From assembly GCA_002498455.1 (NCBI GenBank), contig DAHO01000045.1:7777-67828 (forward strand): a stretch of DNA of 60,052 nucleotides. Reading direction: 5' to 3'. A program made the translations under genes and the position numbers. This stretch comes from Euryarchaeota archaeon UBA602 (GTDB lineage: Archaea; Thermoplasmatota; Poseidoniia; Poseidoniales; Thalassarchaeaceae). This document shows positions 8,425-16,073 of the stretch, in pieces. The notes below the pieces were generated by a model that ran no database searches, had not been told where the DNA came from, and saw only the letters and a program-made list of their open reading frames with translations. Numbering within the stretch: the stretch's first letter is position 1; each line of letters opens with the position of its first letter.

Positions 8425-8913
8425 ATGGCTGAACAAGTATTCAAAGCGGTCGTCAATGATACCGACCCCTCCAGTGGCGGAAAGTCGTATGCGGTCGACA
8501 TTAGCGGTTCGAACTACAACCACTTTCTAGGAAAGAAAATCGGCGATTCCGTCGACGGAATCTTCGTTGGTGATGGCGAAGTCACACTCGGTGGATTCAA
8601 ACTAGAAATCACCGGAGGCTCAGACCTGACAGGAACACCCATGCGAGCCGACCTTGACGGTGGTGGGCGCAAGAAGATCCTCGTCTCACCTTCGACCGGT
8701 TTCAAGGGTCACAAAATTGTGAAGAAGAAGGGTGGTCGCTACCGCTACACCTACGATGGTCTACGAAAGCGACGTGCTTTCCGTGGGAACGTCATCTCCT
8801 CAGACACACGCCAAATCAACCTCAAGATTGTCGAGAGTGGTAACAAATCACTTGCAGACATATTCTCCTCCGGCAGCGATGGCGATGCTGGAGAGGGTGA
8901 CGGGGCGGAGTGA
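8425..8913 (+). CDS. rps6e: 30S ribosomal protein S6e
   Basis: Small-subunit ribosomal protein of the archaeal/eukaryotic S6e family. The 162-residue translation has the family beta-barrel start (FKAVVNDTDPSSGGKSYAV), GKKIGDSVDGIFVG, the GGSDLTGTPMR motif and KKGGRYRYTYDGLRKRRAFRGN. The acidic Gly-rich tail (SGSDGDAGEGDGAE) is longer than in compact archaeal S6e proteins. An upstream in-frame ATG at 8368 overlaps the promoter and is rejected. S6e heads an operon with aIF2-gamma (19-base gap) and the PIN protein, a gene order known from many archaea. Confidence 0.97.
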   Translation: MAEQVFKAVVNDTDPSSGGKSYAVDISGSNYNHFLGKKIGDSVDGIFVGDGEVTLGGFKLEITGGSDLTGTPMRADLDGGGRKKILVSPSTGFKGHKIVKKKGGRYRYTYDGLRKRRAFRGNVISSDTRQINLKIVESGNKSLADIFSSGSDGDAGEGDGAE

Positions 8914-8932
8914 ATAGGAGCTGTGACACCCG

Positions 8933-10177
8933 ATGGCCAAGAAGCGTCAGCTCCCCGGCCAACCTGAAGTGAACATCGGACTTGTGGGTCACGTAGACCA
9001 TGGAAAGACCACCTTGACTCAAGCTCTGTCCGGGACATGGACAGATACACATTCAGAAGAACGCAAAAGAGGCATCAGCATCAAGTTGGGTTACGCTGAC
9101 ACCGCATTCTATCGAACCAAGAAGGGAGAAGCCTACGCGATGGGTAAGAGACCCGATGGTAAGGAAGATGATGCAAAGGAATTACTTCGAGCTGTTTCCT
9201 TCGTCGATGCACCAGGTCACGAGACACTCATGGCCGTCATGATTTCTGGTTCTTCAATCATGGATGGAGCCCTACTCCTAGTGGCCGCCAATGAAAAATG
9301 CCCACAGCCTCAAACTCGTGAACACTTGATGGCACTCGAAATTGCAGGCATTGAGAACATCGTAGTGGTTCAGAACAAGATTGACTTGGTGACTCGCGAG
9401 CGGGCGATTGAATCGCACGCAGAAATCAAGACATTCTTGGAAGGTACAATCGCTGAAAATGCACCGATTATTCCAGTGAGTGCTCATCACGATGTCAATC
9501 TAGACATCCTGATTGATGCGATTGAGAACATCATCCCTACACCTGACTTACGTGAGAAGGAAAATGGGCTGATGTATGTTGCTCGCTCGTTTGACATCAA
9601 TCGACCAGGAACTCGACCTTCGAAACTCAAAGGCGGGATTATCGGTGGATCGGTAGTCTCAGGAAATTTCTCTGAAGGCGATGACATTGTCATTGCCCCA
9701 GGACGAAAGATCACTGAAGGAAATAAGTCAAGATGGGAACCGATTACAACGAAAATCTCCAGTGTACAAGCCGGTGGCCTTGATTTAGAATCGGTACATG
9801 CTGGTGGATTGTGTGGTATTGCTACACCCCTCGACCCATTCCATACAAAGTCGGATAACCTGTCTGGACAAGTGATGGCCAAAGTTGGTGAATTGCCACC
9901 GGTTTGGGAGACCCTGGATGTTTCGCTGAATTTGCTAAAACAAATGGTCAGTGGTGAGAGCGATGGAGAAAATGTACGTCCCCTGCAACCGGGTGAGATG
10001 TTGATGCTCAATTCGGCAACAGCAACCAGTGTCGGTGTTGTCTCTGCAGTCAAAGGCAAGAATGCTACGCTCAACCTACGCTTGCCTATCTGTGCACTTT
10101 CTGGTACCAGAATTACTCTTTCACGCCGCGTAGGAAGTCGCTGGCGCCTCATTGGACACGGCATCATCGCGGGGTGA
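8933..10177 (+). CDS. eif2g: Translation initiation factor aIF2 subunit gamma
   Basis: GTPase subunit of aIF2, which carries initiator Met-tRNA to the small ribosomal subunit. G1 GHVDHGKT is at 19-26, G3 DAPGHE at 92-97 and G4 NKID at 148-151, followed by domains II and III (VARSFDINRPGT, and RVGSRWRLIGHGII at the end). In most archaeal and eukaryotic homologues a zinc knuckle of four cysteines follows GYADT. Here that stretch reads AFYRTKKGEAYAMGKRPDG (58-76) and holds no cysteine, so zinc binding appears lost. The stop overlaps the GTG start of the downstream PIN gene by four bases (GTGA). Confidence 0.96.
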   Translation: MAKKRQLPGQPEVNIGLVGHVDHGKTTLTQALSGTWTDTHSEERKRGISIKLGYADTAFYRTKKGEAYAMGKRPDGKEDDAKELLRAVSFVDAPGHETLMAVMISGSSIMDGALLLVAANEKCPQPQTREHLMALEIAGIENIVVVQNKIDLVTRERAIESHAEIKTFLEGTIAENAPIIPVSAHHDVNLDILIDAIENIIPTPDLREKENGLMYVARSFDINRPGTRPSKLKGGIIGGSVVSGNFSEGDDIVIAPGRKITEGNKSRWEPITTKISSVQAGGLDLESVHAGGLCGIATPLDPFHTKSDNLSGQVMAKVGELPPVWETLDVSLNLLKQMVSGESDGENVRPLQPGEMLMLNSATATSVGVVSAVKGKNATLNLRLPICALSGTRITLSRRVGSRWRLIGHGIIAG

Positions 10178-10545
10178 AGCCCGTGATTGGCGTCCTGATT
10201 GACACCTGTGGTTGGGTGGCTGTGGTTGAAGCTAGAATCAATATCGATTTGGCCCTAGAACAGCAACTCGGTCCAATTGAGATTAAGATTACACGATCTG
10301 TCATGAATGAATTGGAGCGTTTGGCCGAACAAGAATCTCGAAATTTATTGCTCAGCATACTTGACGAACGGGCAGAATTGGTTTCAGGTGAAGGGGAACA
10401 TACCGACGATGAGCTACTGAATCTAGCCATCAAACACCATTGGCCGGTGTTGACTGTCGACAAAGATTTGAAGAATCGGTTGTACAATGCCAATGCTTCC
10501 GTCATTGAAGTGCATGGGTCGAAGGCTTTGCGGTACATTGAATGA
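10174..10545 (+). CDS. PIN-domain nuclease-like protein (FCF1/Utp24-like)
   Basis: 123-residue PIN domain with the acidic metal-binding residues D10 (LIDTCG), E46 (MNELERLA), D78/D79 (HTDDELL) and D96/D98 (TVDKDLKNRL). In archaea a PIN protein related to eukaryotic Fcf1/Utp24 often follows the aIF2-gamma gene, and a role in rRNA processing is proposed for that group (family knowledge). The gene starts with GTG inside the aIF2-gamma stop, which implies translational coupling. A toxin role (VapC) is less likely because no antitoxin partner is present. Confidence 0.85.
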   Translation: MKPVIGVLIDTCGWVAVVEARINIDLALEQQLGPIEIKITRSVMNELERLAEQESRNLLLSILDERAELVSGEGEHTDDELLNLAIKHHWPVLTVDKDLKNRLYNANASVIEVHGSKALRYIE

Positions 10546-10548
10546 ATC

Positions 10549-10782
10549 TCAGTCGAGTGGATGTGAGATTGGTATCCCATTTTTATCCGTCATATTTAGA
10601 GTCCAACGGAGCGTCTTGATGACTCCCCGTAGTGCAGTAATGTTTCGAATGGCCTCAGCATTCGCCTTTTGATCCATTTTGGCACTGTGGTAGTGTTTTT
10701 CCCACAGTACCTTGCGATCCTCTGCTTCACGAAGCATCTCGCGCAACTCTTCTGCTGAACGTGGTTTTCCGATGGGGCTCAT
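10549..10782 (-). CDS. Small charged helical protein of unknown function
   Basis: Not recognised. The 77-residue protein is highly charged and almost entirely helical by composition (AEELREMLREAEDRKVLWEK, ITALRGVIKTLRWTLN), so a short coiled coil is likely. It is the last of a minus-strand run with the DUF357, propeller and AAA+ genes and converges on the PIN gene with three bases between stops. A TATA-like ATTTATGC (minus strand, about 10832-10825) in the 57-base gap upstream suggests it may also be transcribed alone. Sequential membership in the operon is the main evidence that it is real. Confidence 0.6.
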   Translation of the reverse strand: MSPIGKPRSAEELREMLREAEDRKVLWEKHYHSAKMDQKANAEAIRNITALRGVIKTLRWTLNMTDKNGIPISHPLD

Positions 10783-10839
10783 GGGCGACCGCGGTAAAAC
10801 CGACCCTTTTCAAACTGGCCCCTGCATAAATTGCAAATT

Positions 10840-11139
10840 TCAGGGTAAAGTGAACATCTCATCATCACCATGGCCATCCATAAGACCGATTTTGACAGCA
10901 CAATCGATCCAAGCGTGAGCGTAGTTGATTGCACCGAATGCTCGGACCAAATCTCCTTGTTCGACAAACCACTTTGCGTCGGATGCATAGGAATCTGCCA
11001 TTTCCATCATGATCGCCAAGCGCTTCCCTTCATCTGATTCCGAGGGGAACAACGGTGTCGCTTTGTCTCGAGCTGCCTGAGTAAGACCCAGATATCGCTG
11101 GATGAGTTCAGAGGTGACTTCAACATGAGGTTCAGACAT
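10840..11139 (-). CDS. DUF357-family helical protein
   Basis: 99-residue alpha-helical protein matching the archaeal DUF357 pattern: a first helix (TSELIQRYLGLTQAARDKATP), then MADSYASDAKWFVEQGDLVRAFGAINYAHAW with the conserved aspartate-phenylalanine-GD-x-V-x-A-x-x-x-x-YA-x-x-W core, and IDCAVKIGLM. The function of the family is unknown. The ATG at 11139 overlaps the stop of the upstream propeller gene (ATGTCTGA), implying coupled translation; a GTG six bases earlier is less likely. Its fixed place in this operon ties it to the AAA+ and propeller proteins. Confidence 0.8.
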   Translation of the reverse strand: MSEPHVEVTSELIQRYLGLTQAARDKATPLFPSESDEGKRLAIMMEMADSYASDAKWFVEQGDLVRAFGAINYAHAWIDCAVKIGLMDGHGDDEMFTLP

Positions 11140-12169
11140 CCGCACCCTCCCGAATCGAAATCAATCTTCGAACATCCTCTGCTCGGCCCAAGGATTCGTA
11201 CAACTCGATCGCGCGGCTAATCATACCGGAGTCTTCAGCATCCCGGGCTGCTTCAAAAATCACTTGACGCTGTTCCCAATCAAGGCGACGAATCTCTCCC
11301 GATGCAATTTCTTCAAAGAGCAATTTTCGACGACTGACAAGATGCGGACCAATCCACATCCGAATCAAACCATTGCGTGTCGCCGAAAGCATACGATCGG
11401 CATGGTTTGAAGAAAGCAAATCCCCCGCGGGTCGACGCTCAAAATCATCGCCAGGAGGCAGTCGAATCAAATCTCCTGCAACGTCCAATGTCCACCAGCC
11501 TTCTCCCGTCCAAGCCGCCTGAATCGGAACCAGTCCATCCCCTGGAATGCGGTCAATACGATCCCAACCAAATGGATTCGGTACACCCTCCTGCAGACTA
11601 CCATCGACATGTTGAACCAACAAGCGACCTCGATAAAGACGGGAAACCCAAGACCAACGTGTGGTTTCGATTCGACGTTGTGCGTCGTCACCACCCAAAC
11701 GAAGGGCACGTAGACAACCATCATCATCTTGCGCAAGCAAAATCTCCCGATCCAACCAACCAATCATTTTCTGCAAGGGTCCTGGACGTAGGCGACGTAT
11801 GCCTCGACCACGTCGATTGAACAGATGGATATGATCGCCCCTGTCTGAAAGCAGCCAACCTCCTCCAGGCCGGCTCACCACATCCCTGAATCCTCCCGAC
11901 ACTGCACGACCTTCACCCAAGGGTTCACCCGTCGCCAAATCCAGCAAGAAAAATGCAGTTCCGGCCAATACTGCGACATTTGTCCCGTCATGCTCCAAGC
12001 GGTAGACGTCAAAGGAAAATTCCCTACGCCAGAGGAAATCTCCATCCGCATTCAGTCGACGAACAACACTGCCGGCAGCAATCAAACTGTCCTCGCCTAG
12101 ACAGGCAATCGCACCGACACGCCCCTCAACTTGGTGACTCCAAGCAATTTCCCAGCGATCCTCCGTCAT
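11132..12169 (-). CDS. Beta-propeller protein with helical C-terminus, unknown function
   Basis: Cytosolic 345-residue protein without signal or membrane segment. Residues 1 to about 280 are WD40/PQQ-like repeats with recurring short strands and Trp/Gly turns (VGAIACLGEDSLIAAG, YRLEHDGTNVAVLAG, GGWLLSDRGDHIHLF), which fits a beta-propeller. The last about 65 residues (RQVIFEAARDAEDSGMISRAIELYESLGRAEDVRRL) look like one or two TPR-type helix pairs, a combination often used as a protein scaffold. The ATG lies two bases after the stop of the AAA+ gene, and its own stop overlaps the DUF357 start. A scaffold role for the AAA+ protein is inference. Confidence 0.75.
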   Translation of the reverse strand: MTEDRWEIAWSHQVEGRVGAIACLGEDSLIAAGSVVRRLNADGDFLWRREFSFDVYRLEHDGTNVAVLAGTAFFLLDLATGEPLGEGRAVSGGFRDVVSRPGGGWLLSDRGDHIHLFNRRGRGIRRLRPGPLQKMIGWLDREILLAQDDDGCLRALRLGGDDAQRRIETTRWSWVSRLYRGRLLVQHVDGSLQEGVPNPFGWDRIDRIPGDGLVPIQAAWTGEGWWTLDVAGDLIRLPPGDDFERRPAGDLLSSNHADRMLSATRNGLIRMWIGPHLVSRRKLLFEEIASGEIRRLDWEQRQVIFEAARDAEDSGMISRAIELYESLGRAEDVRRLISIREGADV

Positions 12170-12171
12170 GT

Positions 12172-13812
12172 TTAGGCCTCCATGTGGCCATCAGTGAAAT
12201 GTGCCTTTGCTTGGTCTGAAATACGGAAAAGTCGGGTTCTTCCCTTCTTTCTTACCGCAAGAATGCCGGCTTTATGCAAACCATTGAAAATTTGAGACAA
12301 ACGTGGACGGCCAACCGATAGATAGGCCTGTAATGCAGCATCAGAGGGGGAGACTTCTCGCGCAATCGCAGCCTCGACAACCGAAATCTCTGCATCACTT
12401 AGCGACGAAGCCCGTTGAAAATCAAGTGGTAATGTGCTTGATGATGGGGCTGGGGCCCCTTTGCGTAAGCTCTCTCCAATCGTCTTCGCAACCACCGGAT
12501 CCATAACAGGTGTGGGTTCAGGCAATGGTTCGGGTTCAGGCAATGAATCTGCAGCCCAGAATGTGGTTTCCTCCGATTCCAATTGCGGTTTTTCTTCGGG
12601 CATCCGCATGGTAGGGTCTGGTTTTGCTGCCAAAGGACCAATCGACTTGGGCCTCAGCGCGTTTTCAATGCCAATTTCGACCGATGCAGTTCGCTGACGT
12701 TGGGTCAGGCCACCGAATGCGTGTTGAGAGACTGATGGCGGTTCTGTTCCCGGTTCCATCTGTAGAACGGCGCCACCGGCTGAATCTTCCTCGACAGGGG
12801 GCGGATCTTCAATTTCAAACGCCGGTAATTCAAACACCGGTTCAGTTTCATCCATCGCAGCCTCAATTTCAACGGGTTCTTCGGGGAATGAATCCTCTAT
12901 TTCAGGCTCCATTTCAGGGACATCCCAGTCGAACTCCTCTGGTTCATCAATAACATCAGTCTCTGAATCAAGCGCCTCTAGGGGCTCTACCGTTGGTGAC
13001 ATGCGATTTTTGGCATCATTGGGTTCCAAATTCATGGCTTCAAGTATCTCGCTCTTTCTAGTGAAAGATGTAGAGGCCCCACGCTCAGCATCAATAAGGT
13101 CGCGAAGATATCGAACCAGACGGCCTGGGCGTCCCCCGGTTTGCGAGATACTCTGTTCAAGTACGGATTGCTGAATTGGCCAAGCCTCATTGCTAACCTT
13201 TCTCATTCGCTGATCAATCAGTGCACGTACTGTTCTTGCATCAAAATCCGACAAGGGCTCAGTGATATCGAATTGCATTTGTAGACTCTCAGACCATGCA
13301 GATAGTTGTGCAGGGGTCAAAGCGACGATGACCAAAGCCCGCAAACGCGTCAGGACCGGAGATATACGCTCGAAAACCTGAGCCAATTCCGCTCCACTCA
13401 CACCTGGGAAATCAAATGAAATAAGTGGCAAATCACCACTGAAACCTTGCAATTTAGCGACCATTTCTTCGACTAAAGTATTGGTTGAAGAAGGCGTATC
13501 GTATCCTGCAATTCGGCAATACATCTCGTTTAGCAAGGTCTGCGCTGGTGTTGTTTCCGGATAGAATGAGAAGGGATAACTCGTCGATGAAAGATTGCTG
13601 AGGGCTTGCAAGATTGAGGTCCTTCCAGAACCCCTCTCTCCGAGCAAGATCATCAATCTAGGGCTACCAAAGCGCAAATGTTGTCGTAAATCAGCCATCA
13701 ACTGAGAACGGCCAACCAACAATTCGACGTCGCTGGGCTCAATCGGCTTCGCAGAGAAGGGATTGGCACGCATGTGAGGCAGGTGCAGAGACTTCGCAGC
13801 GGATTTCGACAT
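12172..13812 (-). CDS. Degenerate AAA+/ORC-like ATPase with acidic linker and C-terminal winged helix
   Basis: 546-residue protein with three parts. Residues about 15-255 resemble an Orc1/STAND-type AAA+ core beginning NPFSAKPIEP and LLVGRSQLMADLRQHL. Its Walker A reads GERGSGRT (58-65), with Arg64 where Lys is normal, and the Walker B equivalent LISFDFPG has lost the second acidic residue. Residues about 270-460 are an acidic, Pro/Glu-rich low-complexity linker (PEPEPLPEPTP). Residues about 465-540 form a winged-helix domain with a KKGRTRLFRIS wing. It probably binds DNA but is unlikely to hydrolyse ATP normally. It heads the minus-strand operon and lies next to the phased-repeat region. The ATG at 13812 gives the longest conserved-looking start. 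Confidence 0.75.
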   Translation of the reverse strand: MSKSAAKSLHLPHMRANPFSAKPIEPSDVELLVGRSQLMADLRQHLRFGSPRLMILLGERGSGRTSILQALSNLSSTSYPFSFYPETTPAQTLLNEMYCRIAGYDTPSSTNTLVEEMVAKLQGFSGDLPLISFDFPGVSGAELAQVFERISPVLTRLRALVIVALTPAQLSAWSESLQMQFDITEPLSDFDARTVRALIDQRMRKVSNEAWPIQQSVLEQSISQTGGRPGRLVRYLRDLIDAERGASTSFTRKSEILEAMNLEPNDAKNRMSPTVEPLEALDSETDVIDEPEEFDWDVPEMEPEIEDSFPEEPVEIEAAMDETEPVFELPAFEIEDPPPVEEDSAGGAVLQMEPGTEPPSVSQHAFGGLTQRQRTASVEIGIENALRPKSIGPLAAKPDPTMRMPEEKPQLESEETTFWAADSLPEPEPLPEPTPVMDPVVAKTIGESLRKGAPAPSSSTLPLDFQRASSLSDAEISVVEAAIAREVSPSDAALQAYLSVGRPRLSQIFNGLHKAGILAVRKKGRTRLFRISDQAKAHFTDGHMEA

Positions 13813-14119
13813 CTGAGAGTGCGAACTGAACTTGGGTTTAACAAGTTAACGCGATGCTAACAGGTTGAGAGATTGATTTGGAAGCGTTGAAGAGAGTACC
13901 GAATCCCAAATTGACTAAATATTGTAATTAAAATTGTTCTATAAGTTACCGATTAACGTTTAATTAACGCATTGTTAACGTGTCTAAAGCGTTAGTAACG
14001 CATTGTTAACGCTTCACTGCACCGCCGTTTGCACTGATTAAATCACCAATCGCACATCAGTGTCGATGTACACGCAACCATTTAGAGGGGTCAATCAGAG
14101 GGCGGGGCGAGGAATACGC
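13813..14119. promoter_or_regulatory. 307-base AT-rich intergenic region, divergent AAA+ gene / HMG-CoA reductase
   Basis: No gene seen. The region holds an AT-rich stretch (13910-13950: AAATATTGTAATTAAAATTG and neighbours) and a cluster of TTAACG-type hexamers. Three more copies (TTAACA 13838, TTAACG 13846, CTAACA 13857) sit in the leader of the AAA+ gene. ORF extensions of the reductase into this region (GTG 14060, ATG 14066) are not conserved with its family. It may be a two-way promoter controlled by the AAA+/winged-helix protein, or a replication-origin-like element; the sequence alone does not decide. Confidence 0.6.
13953..14011 (+). repeat. Array of TTAACG hexamers with ~11-bp phasing
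   Basis: TTAACG or GTAACG begins at 13953, 13964, 13975, 13995 and 14006, and a degenerate AAAGCG lies at 13986. Spacing is 11, 11, 11, 9 and 11 bases, about one helical turn. Within it the 15-mer AACGCATTGTTAACG occurs twice (13966-13980 and 13997-14011). GTTAAC is itself palindromic. Helically phased short repeats are typical of cooperative DNA binding along one face. Confidence 0.8.
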
Positions 14120-15415
14120 ATGCCTGTTGAAAACAGCCGATTGAAGGGTTTCTACAAACTCAGTGTCAAAGAACGAAGGGATTTGGTAGCCGAATTGTCC
14201 GGTTTGGACCAAGAGGCTGTCGAGGCCCTAGCTGCTACTGGAGAATTGTCCGAGGCTGCTGCGGATCGGATCATCGAGAATGTAGTTGGTACATTGGCGC
14301 TCCCAGTGGGAGTTGCAACCAATTTCATCATCGATGGAGAACACTACATTGTACCCTTTGCACTAGAGGAGCCATCTGTTGTGGCGGCAGCCAGTAATAT
14401 GGCGAAGAGATGTCATGCCAAGGGTGGCTTTGTCTCAAACAATACTGAACCCATCATGATCGGTCAGATTCAAGTCGTCGGTTGTGCAGATGCCTTTTCT
14501 GCCAAGGCCGCCATTCTAGAGGCCAAAGACGAGTTGATTGGAGCCTGTAACGATGTGGATCCTATCTTAGTCAAGTTTGGTGGAGGTTGCAAGGACATTG
14601 AAGCACGAGTTATCGATACGCAATCTGGACCCATGGTTATCGCTCATATCCTTGTCGATTGCAGAGACGCCATGGGTGCGAATGCCGTGAACACGATGGC
14701 GGAAACCATCGCCCCCCGAATTGAAGCCCTGACTGGAGGCACTGTGATTCTCCGAATCATCAGTAACTTGGCAATCCATCGGCTAGCCCGAGTCAGTGCA
14801 ACTTTTACGCCTGAAGAAATGTCAGATTCAGGCGATGCAGCCCAAGGAAGTGAAGTCATTGATGGAATCCTACAAGCATACCATTTCGCTGCTGCCGATC
14901 CATTCCGTGCAACCACGCACAACAAAGGTATCATGAATGCAATATCTCCAATCGGTGTAGCCTGTGGACAGGATTGGCGTGCAATTGAATCTGGCGCCCA
15001 TTCATATGCATCCTATGGAAGAACCTACGGTTCCCTGACGCACTGGGAAAAAGACGCTGAGGGGAATTTGGTAGGCTCAATCGAGTTGCCCATGCCCGTT
15101 GGCCTAGTCGGAGGCGCAGTCAGAGTACACCCTGTCGCCAAGGCGAATGTCGCCATGATGGGAGCTAGAACCGCAGATGAGTTGTCCAAAGTCATGGCAG
15201 CCGCAGGTTTAGCGCAGAACCTAGGAGCACTGCGTGCTCTCGCAACCGTCGGTATTCAAGCAGGACACATGAAACTCCATGCAAGAAACATGGCCGTAAC
15301 TGCTGGAGCGGAAGATCATGAAGTGGATGCAGTTGTCGATATGATTCGCTCAAGTGGTGAAAGAATCACTGCTGCAGCCATCGAGAATGCATTGAAGGTA
15401 CTTCGAGAAGAGTGA
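14120..15415 (+). CDS. mvaA: Hydroxymethylglutaryl-CoA reductase, class II (bacterial type)
   Basis: Makes mevalonate from HMG-CoA for isoprenoid and ether-lipid synthesis. The 431-residue translation follows the class II enzymes: SRLKGFYKLSVKERRDLV at the start, ENVVGTLALPVGVATNF with the catalytic Glu, EEPSVVAAAS, VDCRDAMGANAVNTMAE, GQDWRAIESGAH with the catalytic Asp, and AGHMKLHARN with the catalytic His. Class II is the bacterial form and was also acquired by Thermoplasmatales and Archaeoglobus (family knowledge). The ATG at 14120 (preceded by GAGGAATACGC) matches the family start. Longer GTG/ATG starts at 14060/14066 add a non-conserved basic stretch. It converges on scpB with one base between stops. 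Confidence 0.95.
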   Translation: MPVENSRLKGFYKLSVKERRDLVAELSGLDQEAVEALAATGELSEAAADRIIENVVGTLALPVGVATNFIIDGEHYIVPFALEEPSVVAAASNMAKRCHAKGGFVSNNTEPIMIGQIQVVGCADAFSAKAAILEAKDELIGACNDVDPILVKFGGGCKDIEARVIDTQSGPMVIAHILVDCRDAMGANAVNTMAETIAPRIEALTGGTVILRIISNLAIHRLARVSATFTPEEMSDSGDAAQGSEVIDGILQAYHFAAADPFRATTHNKGIMNAISPIGVACGQDWRAIESGAHSYASYGRTYGSLTHWEKDAEGNLVGSIELPMPVGLVGGAVRVHPVAKANVAMMGARTADELSKVMAAAGLAQNLGALRALATVGIQAGHMKLHARNMAVTAGAEDHEVDAVVDMIRSSGERITAAAIENALKVLREE

Positions 15416-15416
15416 T

Positions 15417-16073
15417 TCACTCTTCTTCATCTTGGATGATTTCTGCACTGGACTCATCCCATTCATCACTTACAGGTACTTCTGGTGCATCTTGGATTTC
15501 TTGATCTCCATCACCCAAACTGGCAGCCAATTCAGCCCCGTCCATGCCCATCTTGGCTGCATGTTCCCTAAACCAGGCTCGAACTTTCTTGGACTCTGCG
15601 TATGGACAACCAAACATTTCAGCAAAACGACGAGTGGTGGTCAAACGTCTTGACAAACCATCACGACGACGATCAATCAATCCTAGATGTGCCAAATCAC
15701 GGACGTGTTCATAGGCACGTTGCCCAATCATGTCAACCAATTGACTTTGAGCCATCGGCTGGTGATATGCAATCAGTGCAGCCGCAGCAAGAAGGCGCTG
15801 AGGGATTTCTGTTCGGAATGATGAGGGGATATGATTCGCCAATTTGGGCTTGACTTCCATCACCCAACGACCACTGACACTGGTCAATTGCAAGGCCCCT
15901 CCTGGTCGTCGCTTCATGGTGTGCTGTAAGGATTCGAGATTGGCTATGACTTCCCCCGGTGAGATCTGCATCGATTCAGACAGTTCCTCCACCGATAGAG
16001 AACGACCAGCCCCAAACAGAGTGGCCTCGAGAATGGTACGAGTATCAACATCACTCACCCAAATCACCCCCAT
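15417..16073 (-). CDS. scpB: Segregation and condensation protein B (winged-helix kite subunit)
   Basis: Kite subunit of the SMC-ScpAB condensin that dimerises on the ScpA kleisin. The 218-residue translation shows the tandem winged-helix pattern: TRTILEATLFGAGRSLSVEEL, then RLLAAAALIAYHQPMAQSQLVDMIGQRAYEHVRDLAHLGLI and RRLTTTRRFAEMFG. It has an acidic tail of about 40 residues. The start is uncertain: ATG 16073 overlaps the end of scpA by 23 bases, and a GTG at 16058 overlaps it by eight. The longer ORF from 16226 lies inside scpA and is rejected. Order smc-scpA-scpB on the minus strand with overlaps implies one operon. Confidence 0.88.
   Translation of the reverse strand: MGVIWVSDVDTRTILEATLFGAGRSLSVEELSESMQISPGEVIANLESLQHTMKRRPGGALQLTSVSGRWVMEVKPKLANHIPSSFRTEIPQRLLAAAALIAYHQPMAQSQLVDMIGQRAYEHVRDLAHLGLIDRRRDGLSRRLTTTRRFAEMFGCPYAESKKVRAWFREHAAKMGMDGAELAASLGDGDQEIQDAPEVPVSDEWDESSAEIIQDEEE

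Noticed and set aside
10174..10545. VapC toxin of a toxin-antitoxin pair
   Set aside because: No antitoxin gene lies beside it, and its place after aIF2-gamma fits the archaeal Fcf1-like PIN group.
12516..12552. Repeated GGTTCAGGCAATG in the AAA+ gene
   Set aside because: It is in frame and codes for the Pro/Glu linker (PEPEPLPEP); low-complexity coding sequence explains it.
13838..14011. CRISPR array or transposon end at the TTAACG repeats
   Set aside because: Repeats are 6-15 bases with no unique spacers of constant length, and no transposase gene is near.
14060..14119. Longer HMG-CoA reductase start at 14060
   Set aside because: The added basic residues are not conserved in class II enzymes; the ATG at 14120 matches the family.
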